A stretch of 9,431 bases of DNA, taken from contig MZGM01000084.1 of assembly GCA_002085035.1 (NCBI GenBank), forward strand, positions 1-9,431. The letters run 5' to 3'. Of this stretch, positions 1-6,313 are shown one piece after another (within the stretch, counting starts at the first letter, position 1; every line of letters starts with the position of its first letter). The DNA is from Candidatus Zhuqueibacterota bacterium 4484_219. Lineage in GTDB: Bacteria > Zhuqueibacterota > JdFR-76 > 4484-219. The notes beneath the pieces were generated by a model. That model had not been told where the DNA came from. It did no database searches and was given only the letters and a program-made list of their open reading frames with translations. The position numbers and the translations under genes are program-made.

Positions 1-62
1 GGCTTGGAATGCTTTGTTTTGTCTTATTTGTGTGCTTGATAGTTGTAAAAAGTTGTTAAAAT

Positions 63-2678
63 TTAAGAAGTTTTTTTGTGAAAATCAAGAGCTTTTTCAT
101 TAAGTACAACTTCTACATGATCACCTTTATGAAATTCTCCTTCCAGTATCCGCGTTGCTAATGGATTAGTAACCAGTTTTTGCATCATACGCCGCAATGG
201 CCGAGCACCAAAAGCAGGATCATACCCAACCTCAGCTAAATAATCGCGAGCTGGGTCTGTCAACTCTAATTCTATCCCTTGTTCGGCTACCACTTTTTGA
301 ATTTGAGCAAACTGTAGGTCAACTATCTTACGAATTTCGGTTTTGGTTAGTGGCTGGAAGACAATGATCTCATCAATACGATTGAGGAACTCTGGCCGTA
401 GAGTTTGCTTCAGCAGAGACGTAGCCTGCTCTTTGATTTTTTCATAGATAGCCTCACGATTTTCTTCGGTAATCCTTTGCGACATTTCCATAATCACAGA
501 TGCACCAAGGTTCGAGGTCATAATGATAATGGTATTTTTGAAATTTACTGTATGGCCTTTACTGTCGGTCAGGCGTCCGTCGTCCAGTACCTGCAACAGA
601 ATATTGAAAACCTCTGGGTGAGCCTTTTCGATTTCATCCAGGAGCACTACTGAATAGGGTTTTCGTCGTACCGCCTCGGTTAGTTGTCCGCCCTCTTCAT
701 AGCCCACGTAACCAGGAGGAGCTCCTATCAGCCGAGACACCGTGTGACGTTCCTGATATTCCGACATGTCAATGCGAACCATTGCTCGTTCGTCATCGAA
801 CAGAAATTCTGCTAAAGCCCGCGCTAATTCAGTTTTACCAACCCCTGTGCTACCTAAAAAGATGAATGATCCGATGGGGCGGTTGACATCCTGCAAGCCT
901 GCCCGAGCCCGACGAATGGCATTGGCCACTGCCTCGATGGCCTTGTCTTGACCAATTACTCGTTGGCGCAGTCGTTCTTCCATTCGGAGTAATTTTTCCC
1001 GTTCAGATTCCAACAGTCGACTTACCGGAATACCCGTCCATTTAGCAACGATTTCAGCAATATCTTCTTCGTCAACTTCTTCTTTCAAAATCTTTTGGTC
1101 TTTTTGGATTTCCTGAAGCTTTTTGTTCTCCTGTTCTAATTTCTTCTGTAGTTCAATCAGCTTTCCATACTTGAGCTCTGCAGCACGATTGAGATCACCA
1201 TCGCGTTCGGCCTGTGCCATTGCTGTTTTGGTTTGGTCTATTTCCTCCTTTATGGCTCTAATAGCTTGAATGCAAGTTTTTTCCATCTCCCAATGAGCCT
1301 GTAACTGATTACGCTGCTCCTGGAGATTTGCCAATTCTCGATTTATTTTTTCCAATCGAGATTTAGATGCTTCATCTTTTTCTCTTTTCACTGCCTGGCG
1401 TTCAATCTCCAATTGCTTGATACGGCGCTCTACTTCGTCCAACTCTTCAGGCAAACTGTCAATCTCGATTCTAAGTTTAGCAGCGGCCTCATCAATGAGG
1501 TCAATAGCCTTATCGGGCAGGAAGCGGTCAGTAATGTAGCGATGCGAAAGAGTTGCCGCTGCAATCAAAGCTGAATCGGTAATCCGTACTCCATGATGCA
1601 CCTCATATTTTTCCTTTAATCCACGCAGAATAGAAATCGTGTCCTCAACCGATGGTTCGTCGATCAGGACAGGTTGAAAACGACGCTCCAGAGCAGCGTC
1701 TTTCTCAATGTACTTTCGATATTCATCCACGGTAGTGGCACCGATGCAACGCAGCTCGCCGCGTGCCAACGCTGGCTTCAGCATATTGGATGCATCAACA
1801 GCACCTTCAGCAGAACCAGCGCCTACTAAAGTGTGTAATTCGTCGATGAAAAGAATAATTTCACCTTCTGATTCATGAATTTCACGTAGAACTGCTTTCA
1901 AACGCTCTTCAAATTCACCCCGGAACTTGCTACCAGCAATCAACGCTCCCAGGTCTAATGCAACAATTCGTTTGCTTTTTAAGCCCTCAGGGACATCTCC
2001 AGTTACAATGCGATGGGCTAGTCCTTCGACAATGGCGGTTTTTCCAACCCCGGGATCACCAATCAGTACAGGGTTGTTTTTGGTGCGCCGCGAAAGTACC
2101 TGTAACACCCGTCGGATTTCTTCATCACGTCCAATTACCGGATCCAATTTGCCGCGACGTGCTAAATCAGTTAAATCGCGACCGTAGCGCTGCAAAGCCT
2201 GATATTTTTCCTCCGGGGATTGATCGGTCACCCGCTGACTCCCACGAATATCTTTTAGCACATGGTAAATGTTGTCCCGGGTAGCTCCTTCACGCCGAAG
2301 TATGTTTCCCGCTTCTCCGCCATCCTCTGCCAGCGCCAGCAGAAGATGTTCGGTACTAACATATTCATCATGTAACTTATGAGCTTCATTAAAGGCTGCT
2401 TCTAATATTTGATTCAGGCGTTGGGAGATGTAAAGTTGAGTAATTCCTCCCCCATAGACCTTCGGTATTTTTTCCAGTGCTTGGTCTGTTTCTTGTTTAA
2501 CGCGCTGCACATTAGCACCAACCTTCTTCAATGCAGCCACTGCAACTCCTTCGGGGTCAGCTAATAATGCAGCCAGTAGATGTTCAGCATCGATTTGCTG
2601 ATGATTCCGCTCCGATGCCAGTTGTTGAGCATGCTGCAAGGCTTGCTGTGATTTTAAAGTAAATTTGTCTAATGTCAT
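63..2678 (-). CDS. clpB: ClpB, Hsp100 protein disaggregase
   Basis: A hexameric AAA+ machine that pulls single polypeptides out of aggregates, in cooperation with DnaK. The 871-residue length is usual. The N-terminal double Clp_N repeat (about 1-145) precedes NBD1 with Walker A GDPGVGKT (207-214), Walker B IILFIDE (274-280) and the arginine finger in ERRF (331-334). A coiled-coil middle domain (about 405-530) follows; this domain contacts DnaK and separates ClpB from ClpA/ClpC. NBD2 has Walker A GSTGVGKT (609-616), Walker B VVLLDE (677-682) and sensor-2 GARPLRR (824-830). No ClpP-binding loop is evident, consistent with a refolding rather than a degrading role. The start ATG follows AGGAGG and is confirmed by the typical MTLDKFTLKSQQAL opening. 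It is the last gene of the run. The 62 bp after its stop, to the window edge, hold no recognisable terminator. Confidence 0.98.
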   Translation of the reverse strand: MTLDKFTLKSQQALQHAQQLASERNHQQIDAEHLLAALLADPEGVAVAALKKVGANVQRVKQETDQALEKIPKVYGGGITQLYISQRLNQILEAAFNEAHKLHDEYVSTEHLLLALAEDGGEAGNILRREGATRDNIYHVLKDIRGSQRVTDQSPEEKYQALQRYGRDLTDLARRGKLDPVIGRDEEIRRVLQVLSRRTKNNPVLIGDPGVGKTAIVEGLAHRIVTGDVPEGLKSKRIVALDLGALIAGSKFRGEFEERLKAVLREIHESEGEIILFIDELHTLVGAGSAEGAVDASNMLKPALARGELRCIGATTVDEYRKYIEKDAALERRFQPVLIDEPSVEDTISILRGLKEKYEVHHGVRITDSALIAAATLSHRYITDRFLPDKAIDLIDEAAAKLRIEIDSLPEELDEVERRIKQLEIERQAVKREKDEASKSRLEKINRELANLQEQRNQLQAHWEMEKTCIQAIRAIKEEIDQTKTAMAQAERDGDLNRAAELKYGKLIELQKKLEQENKKLQEIQKDQKILKEEVDEEDIAEIVAKWTGIPVSRLLESEREKLLRMEERLRQRVIGQDKAIEAVANAIRRARAGLQDVNRPIGSFIFLGSTGVGKTELARALAEFLFDDERAMVRIDMSEYQERHTVSRLIGAPPGYVGYEEGGQLTEAVRRKPYSVVLLDEIEKAHPEVFNILLQVLDDGRLTDSKGHTVNFKNTIIIMTSNLGASVIMEMSQRITEENREAIYEKIKEQATSLLKQTLRPEFLNRIDEIIVFQPLTKTEIRKIVDLQFAQIQKVVAEQGIELELTDPARDYLAEVGYDPAFGARPLRRMMQKLVTNPLATRILEGEFHKGDHVEVVLNEKALDFHKKTS

Positions 2679-2686
2679 TTTTCCTC

Positions 2687-2716
2687 AACCTCCTTTTAGA
2701 TTATTTCAGGAGGGTT
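2687..2716 (-). promoter_or_regulatory. Candidate SD-sequestering hairpin (RNA thermometer-like) before clpB
   Basis: In the minus-strand RNA, CCUCCU (2713-2708) is exactly complementary to AGGAGG (2694-2689), the clpB ribosome binding site. Two more A-U pairs beyond a bulged C (2714) extend the stem, around an AU-rich 13-nt loop (2695-2707). The AGGAGG is 10 nt before the clpB ATG. A second, unpaired GAGG lies 4 nt from the ATG but is too close for best use. Pairing of this kind is how RNA thermometers of heat-shock genes hold back translation at low temperature. The pairing is seen in the sequence; its function is inferred. Confidence 0.45.
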
Positions 2717-2724
2717 TATATGAA

Positions 2725-2754
2725 AACGGCGAGCAGGTGTTGCCTCTCGCCGTT
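2725..2754 (-). promoter_or_regulatory. GC-rich hairpin in the dnaK-clpB spacer (possible attenuator)
   Basis: In the minus-strand RNA, AACGGCGAG (2754-2746) pairs perfectly with CUCGCCGUU (2733-2725). Three further pairs are possible in the loop (2743-2745 with 2735-2737). The stem lies 24 nt after the dnaK stop. Only four U follow (2726-2723), so at best it would be a weak intrinsic terminator. It could lower clpB transcription relative to dnaK, or protect the dnaK 3' end. Confidence 0.6.
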
Positions 2755-2777
2755 CGCCCCTCTGATATTATTTGTGG

Positions 2778-4706
2778 TTACTTATTCTCATTATCGTCGA
2801 GCACTTCAAAGTCGGCGTCTTCTACCTTTTTCTCACCAGTTTTCTTCTCGGATTCCTCTGCGCTTGCGCCAGCAGTTTCTCCACCAGCTCTACCAGTTGC
2901 GCCGCCAGTAGCTTGTGCGTAAATCTTGCTCGAGATTTCGCTCCACTCGTGATTCAGTGCGTCAATTGCCGAACGGATTTCATTTATGTCCTCCCTATTC
3001 ATCACATCTCGCAATCGACTGATTGCACCTTCAAGTTTTGTCTTATCAGTGGAATCTAACTTGTCGGCCATTTCCTTCATGTTCTTCTCGGTTTGATAGA
3101 TTAATTGATCGGCCTGGTTGCGAGCTTCTGCCAGTTCACGACGTCGGCGGTCTTCGGCGGCATGCTCCTGAGCATCTCGAACCATGCGGTCAATTTCCTC
3201 TTTAGTCAAACCGGTGGAAGCCTCAATACGAATCGATTGTTCTTTGCCAGTAGCCTTATCCTTAGCCGATACGTTCAAAATACCATTAGCATCGATATCA
3301 AAAGTAACTTCAATCTGGGGAACGCCACGAGGAGCAGGTGGGATACCATCCAGATGGAACCGCCCCAGAGATTTGTTGTACATTGCCATTTCTCGCTCGC
3401 CCTGGAGTACATGAATCTCAACCGAAGTTTGGTTATCGGCTGCGGTAGTGAATATCTCGCTTCGGCGAGTAGGGATGGTAGTGTTTTTCTCAATTAACTT
3501 GGTGAAAACACCACCTAAAGTTTCGATGCCCAAGGAAAGTGGAGTAACATCCAACAATAGGACATCTTTCATTTCGCCAGTGAGAACGGCGCCTTGAATA
3601 GCAGCTCCCACAGCCACTACCTCATCAGGGTTTACGCCTTTATGCGGTTCTTTGTGGAAAAGATCACGTACTATCTCCTGTACTTTAGGCATCCGGGTAG
3701 CGCCACCAACTAAAATCACTTCCGCGATATCATCTACACTTAATTTGGCATCTTTTAAAGCTTCCTGAACAGGCCCGATTGTGCGTTGAAAAAGGTCCTC
3801 GCACATTGCTTCAAATTTAGCTCGCGTTAGATTCATCTGCAGATGTTTAGGCCCGGAATCAGTGGCAGTGATAAATGGTAAATTTATGTCGGTCTGGGTT
3901 ACATTAGAAAGCTCGATTTTGGCCTTTTCTGCTGCTTCTTTCAGACGTTGCAAGGCCATCGGATCTTTGGATAAATCTACTCCTTCTTGTTTTTTGAATT
4001 CATCAACCATCCAATCGATAATGCGCTTATCAAAGTCGTCACCACCCAGATGAGTGTCGCCATTGGTAGCTTTTACCTCGAAAACCCCTTCACCAATTTC
4101 CAAAATCGAAATATCGAAGGTTCCACCACCTAAGTCAAACACAGCGATCTTTTCATTTGACTTCTTGTCCAAACCATATGCTAATGAAGCAGCAGTAGGC
4201 TCATTAATAATTCGCTTCACTGTTAAGCCTGCTATTTCTCCGGCTTCTTTGGTAGCTTTTCTCTGGCTATCATTAAAGTAAGCAGGTACTGTAATAACCG
4301 CGTCTGTTACTTTCTCACCCAGATATTCTTCTGCCGTTTGCTTCATTTTCTGTAAGATCATCGCCGAGATCTCTTGCGGCGTGTATTCCTTATCATCAAC
4401 TTTAACTACCGCCATTCCATTTTTGCCCCGTACGACCTTATAAGGTACTTGTTTAATCTCTGACTCTACCTCGTTGTACATTCTTCCCATAAAACGCTTA
4501 ATTGAGTAAATAGTCTTTGCTGGATTAGTAATAGCCTGACGCTTGGCGGGGTGCCCCACAACACGTTCTCCATTTTTCAAAAAAGCGACCATCGAAGGTG
4601 TAGTACGAAATCCTTCTGCGTTTTGAATCACTACTGGTTCCCCGCCTATCACAACCGCCACACAAGAGTTAGTTGTACCTAAATCAATTCCAATAGTCTT
4701 ACCCAT
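2778..4706 (-). CDS. dnaK: DnaK, Hsp70 molecular chaperone
   Basis: The central ATP-driven chaperone of the cytosol, working with the J-protein and GrpE encoded upstream and with ClpB downstream. The product has 642 residues. The nucleotide-binding domain (about 1-380) has the phosphate loops IGIDLGTTNS (5-14) and DLGGGTFD (191-198) and the adenosine motif VGGATRMP (333-340). The conserved linker is DVLLLDVTPLSLG (381-393), followed by the beta-sandwich substrate domain (about 394-500) and the helical lid (about 505-600). A Gly/Ala-rich stretch precedes the acidic C-terminus (EDADFEVLDD), the expected tail of bacterial DnaK. I start at the ATG at 4706 (MGKTIGIDLG) rather than a GTG three codons earlier. 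AGGAGG is 9 nt before the ATG and overlaps the GTG. The motifs look complete, with no sign of truncation. The long open frames on the opposite strand are codon-bias shadows. Confidence 0.98.
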   Translation of the reverse strand: MGKTIGIDLGTTNSCVAVVIGGEPVVIQNAEGFRTTPSMVAFLKNGERVVGHPAKRQAITNPAKTIYSIKRFMGRMYNEVESEIKQVPYKVVRGKNGMAVVKVDDKEYTPQEISAMILQKMKQTAEEYLGEKVTDAVITVPAYFNDSQRKATKEAGEIAGLTVKRIINEPTAASLAYGLDKKSNEKIAVFDLGGGTFDISILEIGEGVFEVKATNGDTHLGGDDFDKRIIDWMVDEFKKQEGVDLSKDPMALQRLKEAAEKAKIELSNVTQTDINLPFITATDSGPKHLQMNLTRAKFEAMCEDLFQRTIGPVQEALKDAKLSVDDIAEVILVGGATRMPKVQEIVRDLFHKEPHKGVNPDEVVAVGAAIQGAVLTGEMKDVLLLDVTPLSLGIETLGGVFTKLIEKNTTIPTRRSEIFTTAADNQTSVEIHVLQGEREMAMYNKSLGRFHLDGIPPAPRGVPQIEVTFDIDANGILNVSAKDKATGKEQSIRIEASTGLTKEEIDRMVRDAQEHAAEDRRRRELAEARNQADQLIYQTEKNMKEMADKLDSTDKTKLEGAISRLRDVMNREDINEIRSAIDALNHEWSEISSKIYAQATGGATGRAGGETAGASAEESEKKTGEKKVEDADFEVLDDNENK

Positions 4707-4759
4707 GGTTCTCACCCTCCTTGATACAAGTTAGTAGTAAAAATTCTTATGACTATGAA

Positions 4760-5203
4760 TTATTTTGTTCTTATGCTGATTTCCTTTGGCTTTGCACTCT
4801 CTGCCTTGGGAAGCGTAATTTTAAGAATGCCGTTTCGATACTGAGCTCGGATTTTGTCAGTAGCTATAGCATCAGCAAAAGCGAATCTCCTTACGAATTT
4901 TCCAGTAAACCGTTCGGAAAGAAGATTACTTCCCTTGGTATCTTCATTAGCGCTTCGTTCCCCTTTCAGCGAAAGAACTTGATTTTTGTATGTTATCTCA
5001 ATATCGTTTTTATTGAAACCTGGCAGCTCAGCTCTCAGAATGTATGAGGTATCGTTTTCAGATATATCCACAAGCGGATAAGGTGAACTGTCCAATATTG
5101 TTTGAGCCTCCAGGATTATGTTCTCATACTCTGGTCGATCAAGCTCATCTGCTATCTCGGACATTTTCTCATCAAGCATATTAACTGCATAAAATTCAGT
5201 CAT
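4760..5203 (-). CDS. hsp20: Small heat shock protein, Hsp20/alpha-crystallin family (copy 2, divergent)
   Basis: A second ATP-independent holdase, with 147 residues. The alpha-crystallin domain spans about 42-135, opening with PYPLVDISENDTSYILRAELPG and carrying the signature AQYRNGILKITLP (GIL at 125-127). The C-terminal tail has an I-S-I motif (142-144), the usual IxI anchor for oligomer formation. The N-terminal arm (about 1-40: MTEFYAVNMLDEKMSEIADE...) is acidic and helical, and unlike the WRP-type arm of copy 1. The two may therefore prefer different substrates or form separate oligomers (inference). The start is supported by AAAGGAGG with 9 nt to the ATG and by the end of homology. It is the first gene after the sigma-54-type promoter and is followed by dnaK after 53 bp with no visible terminator, so the two are probably cotranscribed. 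Confidence 0.95.
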   Translation of the reverse strand: MTEFYAVNMLDEKMSEIADELDRPEYENIILEAQTILDSSPYPLVDISENDTSYILRAELPGFNKNDIEITYKNQVLSLKGERSANEDTKGSNLLSERFTGKFVRRFAFADAIATDKIRAQYRNGILKITLPKAESAKPKEISIRTK

Positions 5204-5261
5204 TTTAATTAGCCTCCTTTCATAGTTTAGATATTCATTCTTTCAGTCTATCAGGTAACCC

Positions 5262-5276
5262 GCAATTATTGTGCCA
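5262..5276 (-). promoter_or_regulatory. Sigma-54 (RpoN) -24/-12 promoter for hsp20-dnaK(-clpB)
   Basis: On the minus strand, TGGCAC (5276-5271) is followed after 5 nt by TTGC (5265-5262), preceded by C. This matches the RpoN consensus YTGGCAC-N5-TTGC at every core base and with correct spacing. Ten fixed bases would occur by chance about 0.02 times in both strands of a window this size. The site lies in the only large intergenic region and points toward hsp20-2. Transcription would start near 5250, giving a leader of about 47 nt. A sequence one mismatch from the IHF consensus lies at 5292-5304, between the promoter and the candidate activator sites. Confidence 0.72.
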
Positions 5277-5349
5277 GTCTGTGGGAATACGTATCATTTT
5301 GATTTTATTGTGGTTATTAGTTACGGTTTTTTTCTGTAATAATACCCTC

Positions 5350-5368
5350 TTCTGTCAAATTGTCAGAA
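5350..5368. promoter_or_regulatory. 19-bp near-palindrome, candidate activator (enhancer) site
   Basis: The sequence TTCTGTCAAATTGTCAGAA is symmetric about the A at 5359, with 8 of 9 positions per arm paired. It lies about 100-118 bp upstream of the predicted sigma-54 start site, a usual distance for an upstream activating sequence bound by a bacterial enhancer-binding protein. Related half-sites occur at 5332-5339 (TTCTGTAA), 5429-5436 and 5475-5482. The protein that would bind is not encoded in the window. Confidence 0.5.
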
Positions 5369-5428
5369 TGTATGCCAATTATAGTGTTGTTGCCTGTTAG
5401 TAATCGGTAATTTTAGACTATTCTCAGC

Positions 5429-5482
5429 TAACAGAACCGCGATCACTGGAAATGCCGCGGTTACCACTTTTGAGTTCTGTTA
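5429..5482. repeat. Nested dyad downstream of fmdB
   Basis: The outer arms TAACAGAA (5429-5436) and TTCTGTTA (5475-5482) are exact reverse complements. Inside them CCGCG (5437-5441) pairs with CGCGG (5456-5460), leaving a 14-nt bulge at 5461-5474. In the minus-strand RNA it lies about 10 nt after the fmdB stop and could form the 3'-end hairpin of that transcript, although no U-run follows. The outer arms also match the TTCTGTNA half-site repeated nearer to the sigma-54 promoter, so it may be a protein-binding site. Both uses are inference. Confidence 0.6.
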
Positions 5483-5492
5483 CTTTAATTCG

Positions 5493-5774
5493 TTAATTTT
5501 CAGTATTTTTCTTTGTTTGTTTTGCCGATTCTCCTTTTTTTGTTGACTCATCCTTCTGTTTTCCTTTACTTTCTGTGGATGAGGTATTGCTTTTATTTTT
5601 GTAATCGGTAATGTAAAAGCCTGAGCCTTTGAAAATAACTCCATAGCTGGAGCTTATTAGCTTTCGCACCTTACCGTGACATTTAGGACAAAATCGTACC
5701 GGTTCGTCATGGACCGATTGAAATTTTTCAAAGCAATAGCCGCAAGACTCGCACTGATATTCGTAGGTCGGCAT
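5493..5774 (-). CDS. FmdB/CxxC-type zinc-ribbon protein
   Basis: A small protein of the FmdB-like putative regulatory family, whose biochemical role is not established. The 93-residue product begins with the family's characteristic MPTYEYQCESCG. A zinc ribbon is built from C8-x2-C11 and C29-x2-C32 (FCPKC), with an extra Cys at 14. The conserved KLISSSYGVIFKGSGFYITDYK (about 38-59) follows, then a low-complexity Lys/Ser/Thr-rich tail of about 33 residues. I chose the ATG at 5774 although the frame is open to an ATG at 5795. Relatives start with MPxYEYxC, and a strong GAGGAGG stands 8 nt before the inner ATG, inside the would-be extension. The outer ATG overlaps the htrA stop as ATGA. The gene is therefore probably cotranscribed and translationally coupled with htrA. 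It is the last gene of that unit, followed by a dyad and the next promoter region. Confidence 0.85.
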   Translation of the reverse strand: MPTYEYQCESCGYCFEKFQSVHDEPVRFCPKCHGKVRKLISSSYGVIFKGSGFYITDYKNKSNTSSTESKGKQKDESTKKGESAKQTKKNTEN

Positions 5775-5791
5775 TTGTGCGTCCTCCTCGT

Positions 5792-6313
5792 TCATTTCTT
5801 GGGAATTTCCATCGCTACAAATAGATTGCTCTCACCACGTTGAATTAAAAAGAGTACCACATCTCCAGGTTTCAGTTTTTCTAATGCTGCCTCATATTCT
5901 CTTACATTATTGATTTTTTGCCGGTTAACCTCTTTGATTAGATCGCCTTCTCGCAGTCCTTTTCGACCAGCAACACTGGTAGGATCCACAGAGGTGATGA
6001 TTACCCCAGAAACCTTCTCATAACCGTACCGACGAGCCAGATCAGCAGTTAAATTTTGTACTTCAATACCTAATTTTTCCTTGGCTTTCTTCGATAGTTT
6101 TGTCTCTTTTTGTTCACCAGGCAATTCTCCTAAAGTTACCTGAAAGGTTTTCAACTTACCATTTCGATTAACTACTACTTCCACCTTAGTACCTGGATTG
6201 GCCTGACCTACTAAAATCTTCAAATGGTCAGGATTTTCTACCTCTACTCCGTTAAACTTAATGATTACATCGGAGGTCTGAATTCTACTGGTTGAATATA
6301 AACTCCCAGCCAA
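5792..6313 (-). pseudogene. htrA: HtrA C-terminal PDZ fragment, out of frame with the protease part
   Basis: This frame carries the remainder of the htrA gene. Its first ten or so residues (from a TTG at 6313) are an out-of-frame reading of DNA already coding GWLGVYIQPV in the other frame, so they are not homologous. Homology begins near 6279 with IQTSDVIIKFNGVEVENPDH, the second half of the first PDZ domain, which ends around residue 60. A linker (about 61-78) and an intact second PDZ domain (about 79-168) follow, including SGVIITSVDPTSVAGRKGL and the GD(L)I strand. The carboxylate-binding half of PDZ1 is missing. An AGGTGG lies 7 nt before the TTG, so independent translation is conceivable, but the product would have no export signal and half a domain. 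Reading it as the 3' part of a broken htrA is much more likely. Its stop codon overlaps the extended fmdB frame (ATGA). Confidence 0.8.

Noticed and set aside
1..62. Terminator or further gene after clpB
   Set aside because: The 62 bp contain no hairpin or start signal that I can support, and the window ends.
4707..4715. GTG start three codons upstream for dnaK
   Set aside because: The GTG overlaps the Shine-Dalgarno region. The ATG at 4706 gives the standard MGKxIGIDLG opening at good spacing.
4721..5047. Plus-strand open frames over hsp20-2, dnaK, clpB and others (for example 4721-5047, 1958-2284, 405-653, 3105-3497)
   Set aside because: They lie antisense to strongly conserved genes, have no recognisable domains, and look like reading-frame shadows.
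4706..5492. CIRCE (HrcA) operator upstream of hsp20-2/dnaK or grpE
   Set aside because: I searched the gaps by eye for TTAGCACTC-N9-GAGTGCTAA and found no match. AGCGCTAA-like strings inside htrA lack the second arm.
5775..5795. ATG at 5795 as the fmdB start
   Set aside because: The seven extra residues contain the SD for the inner ATG, and family members begin MPxYEYxC.
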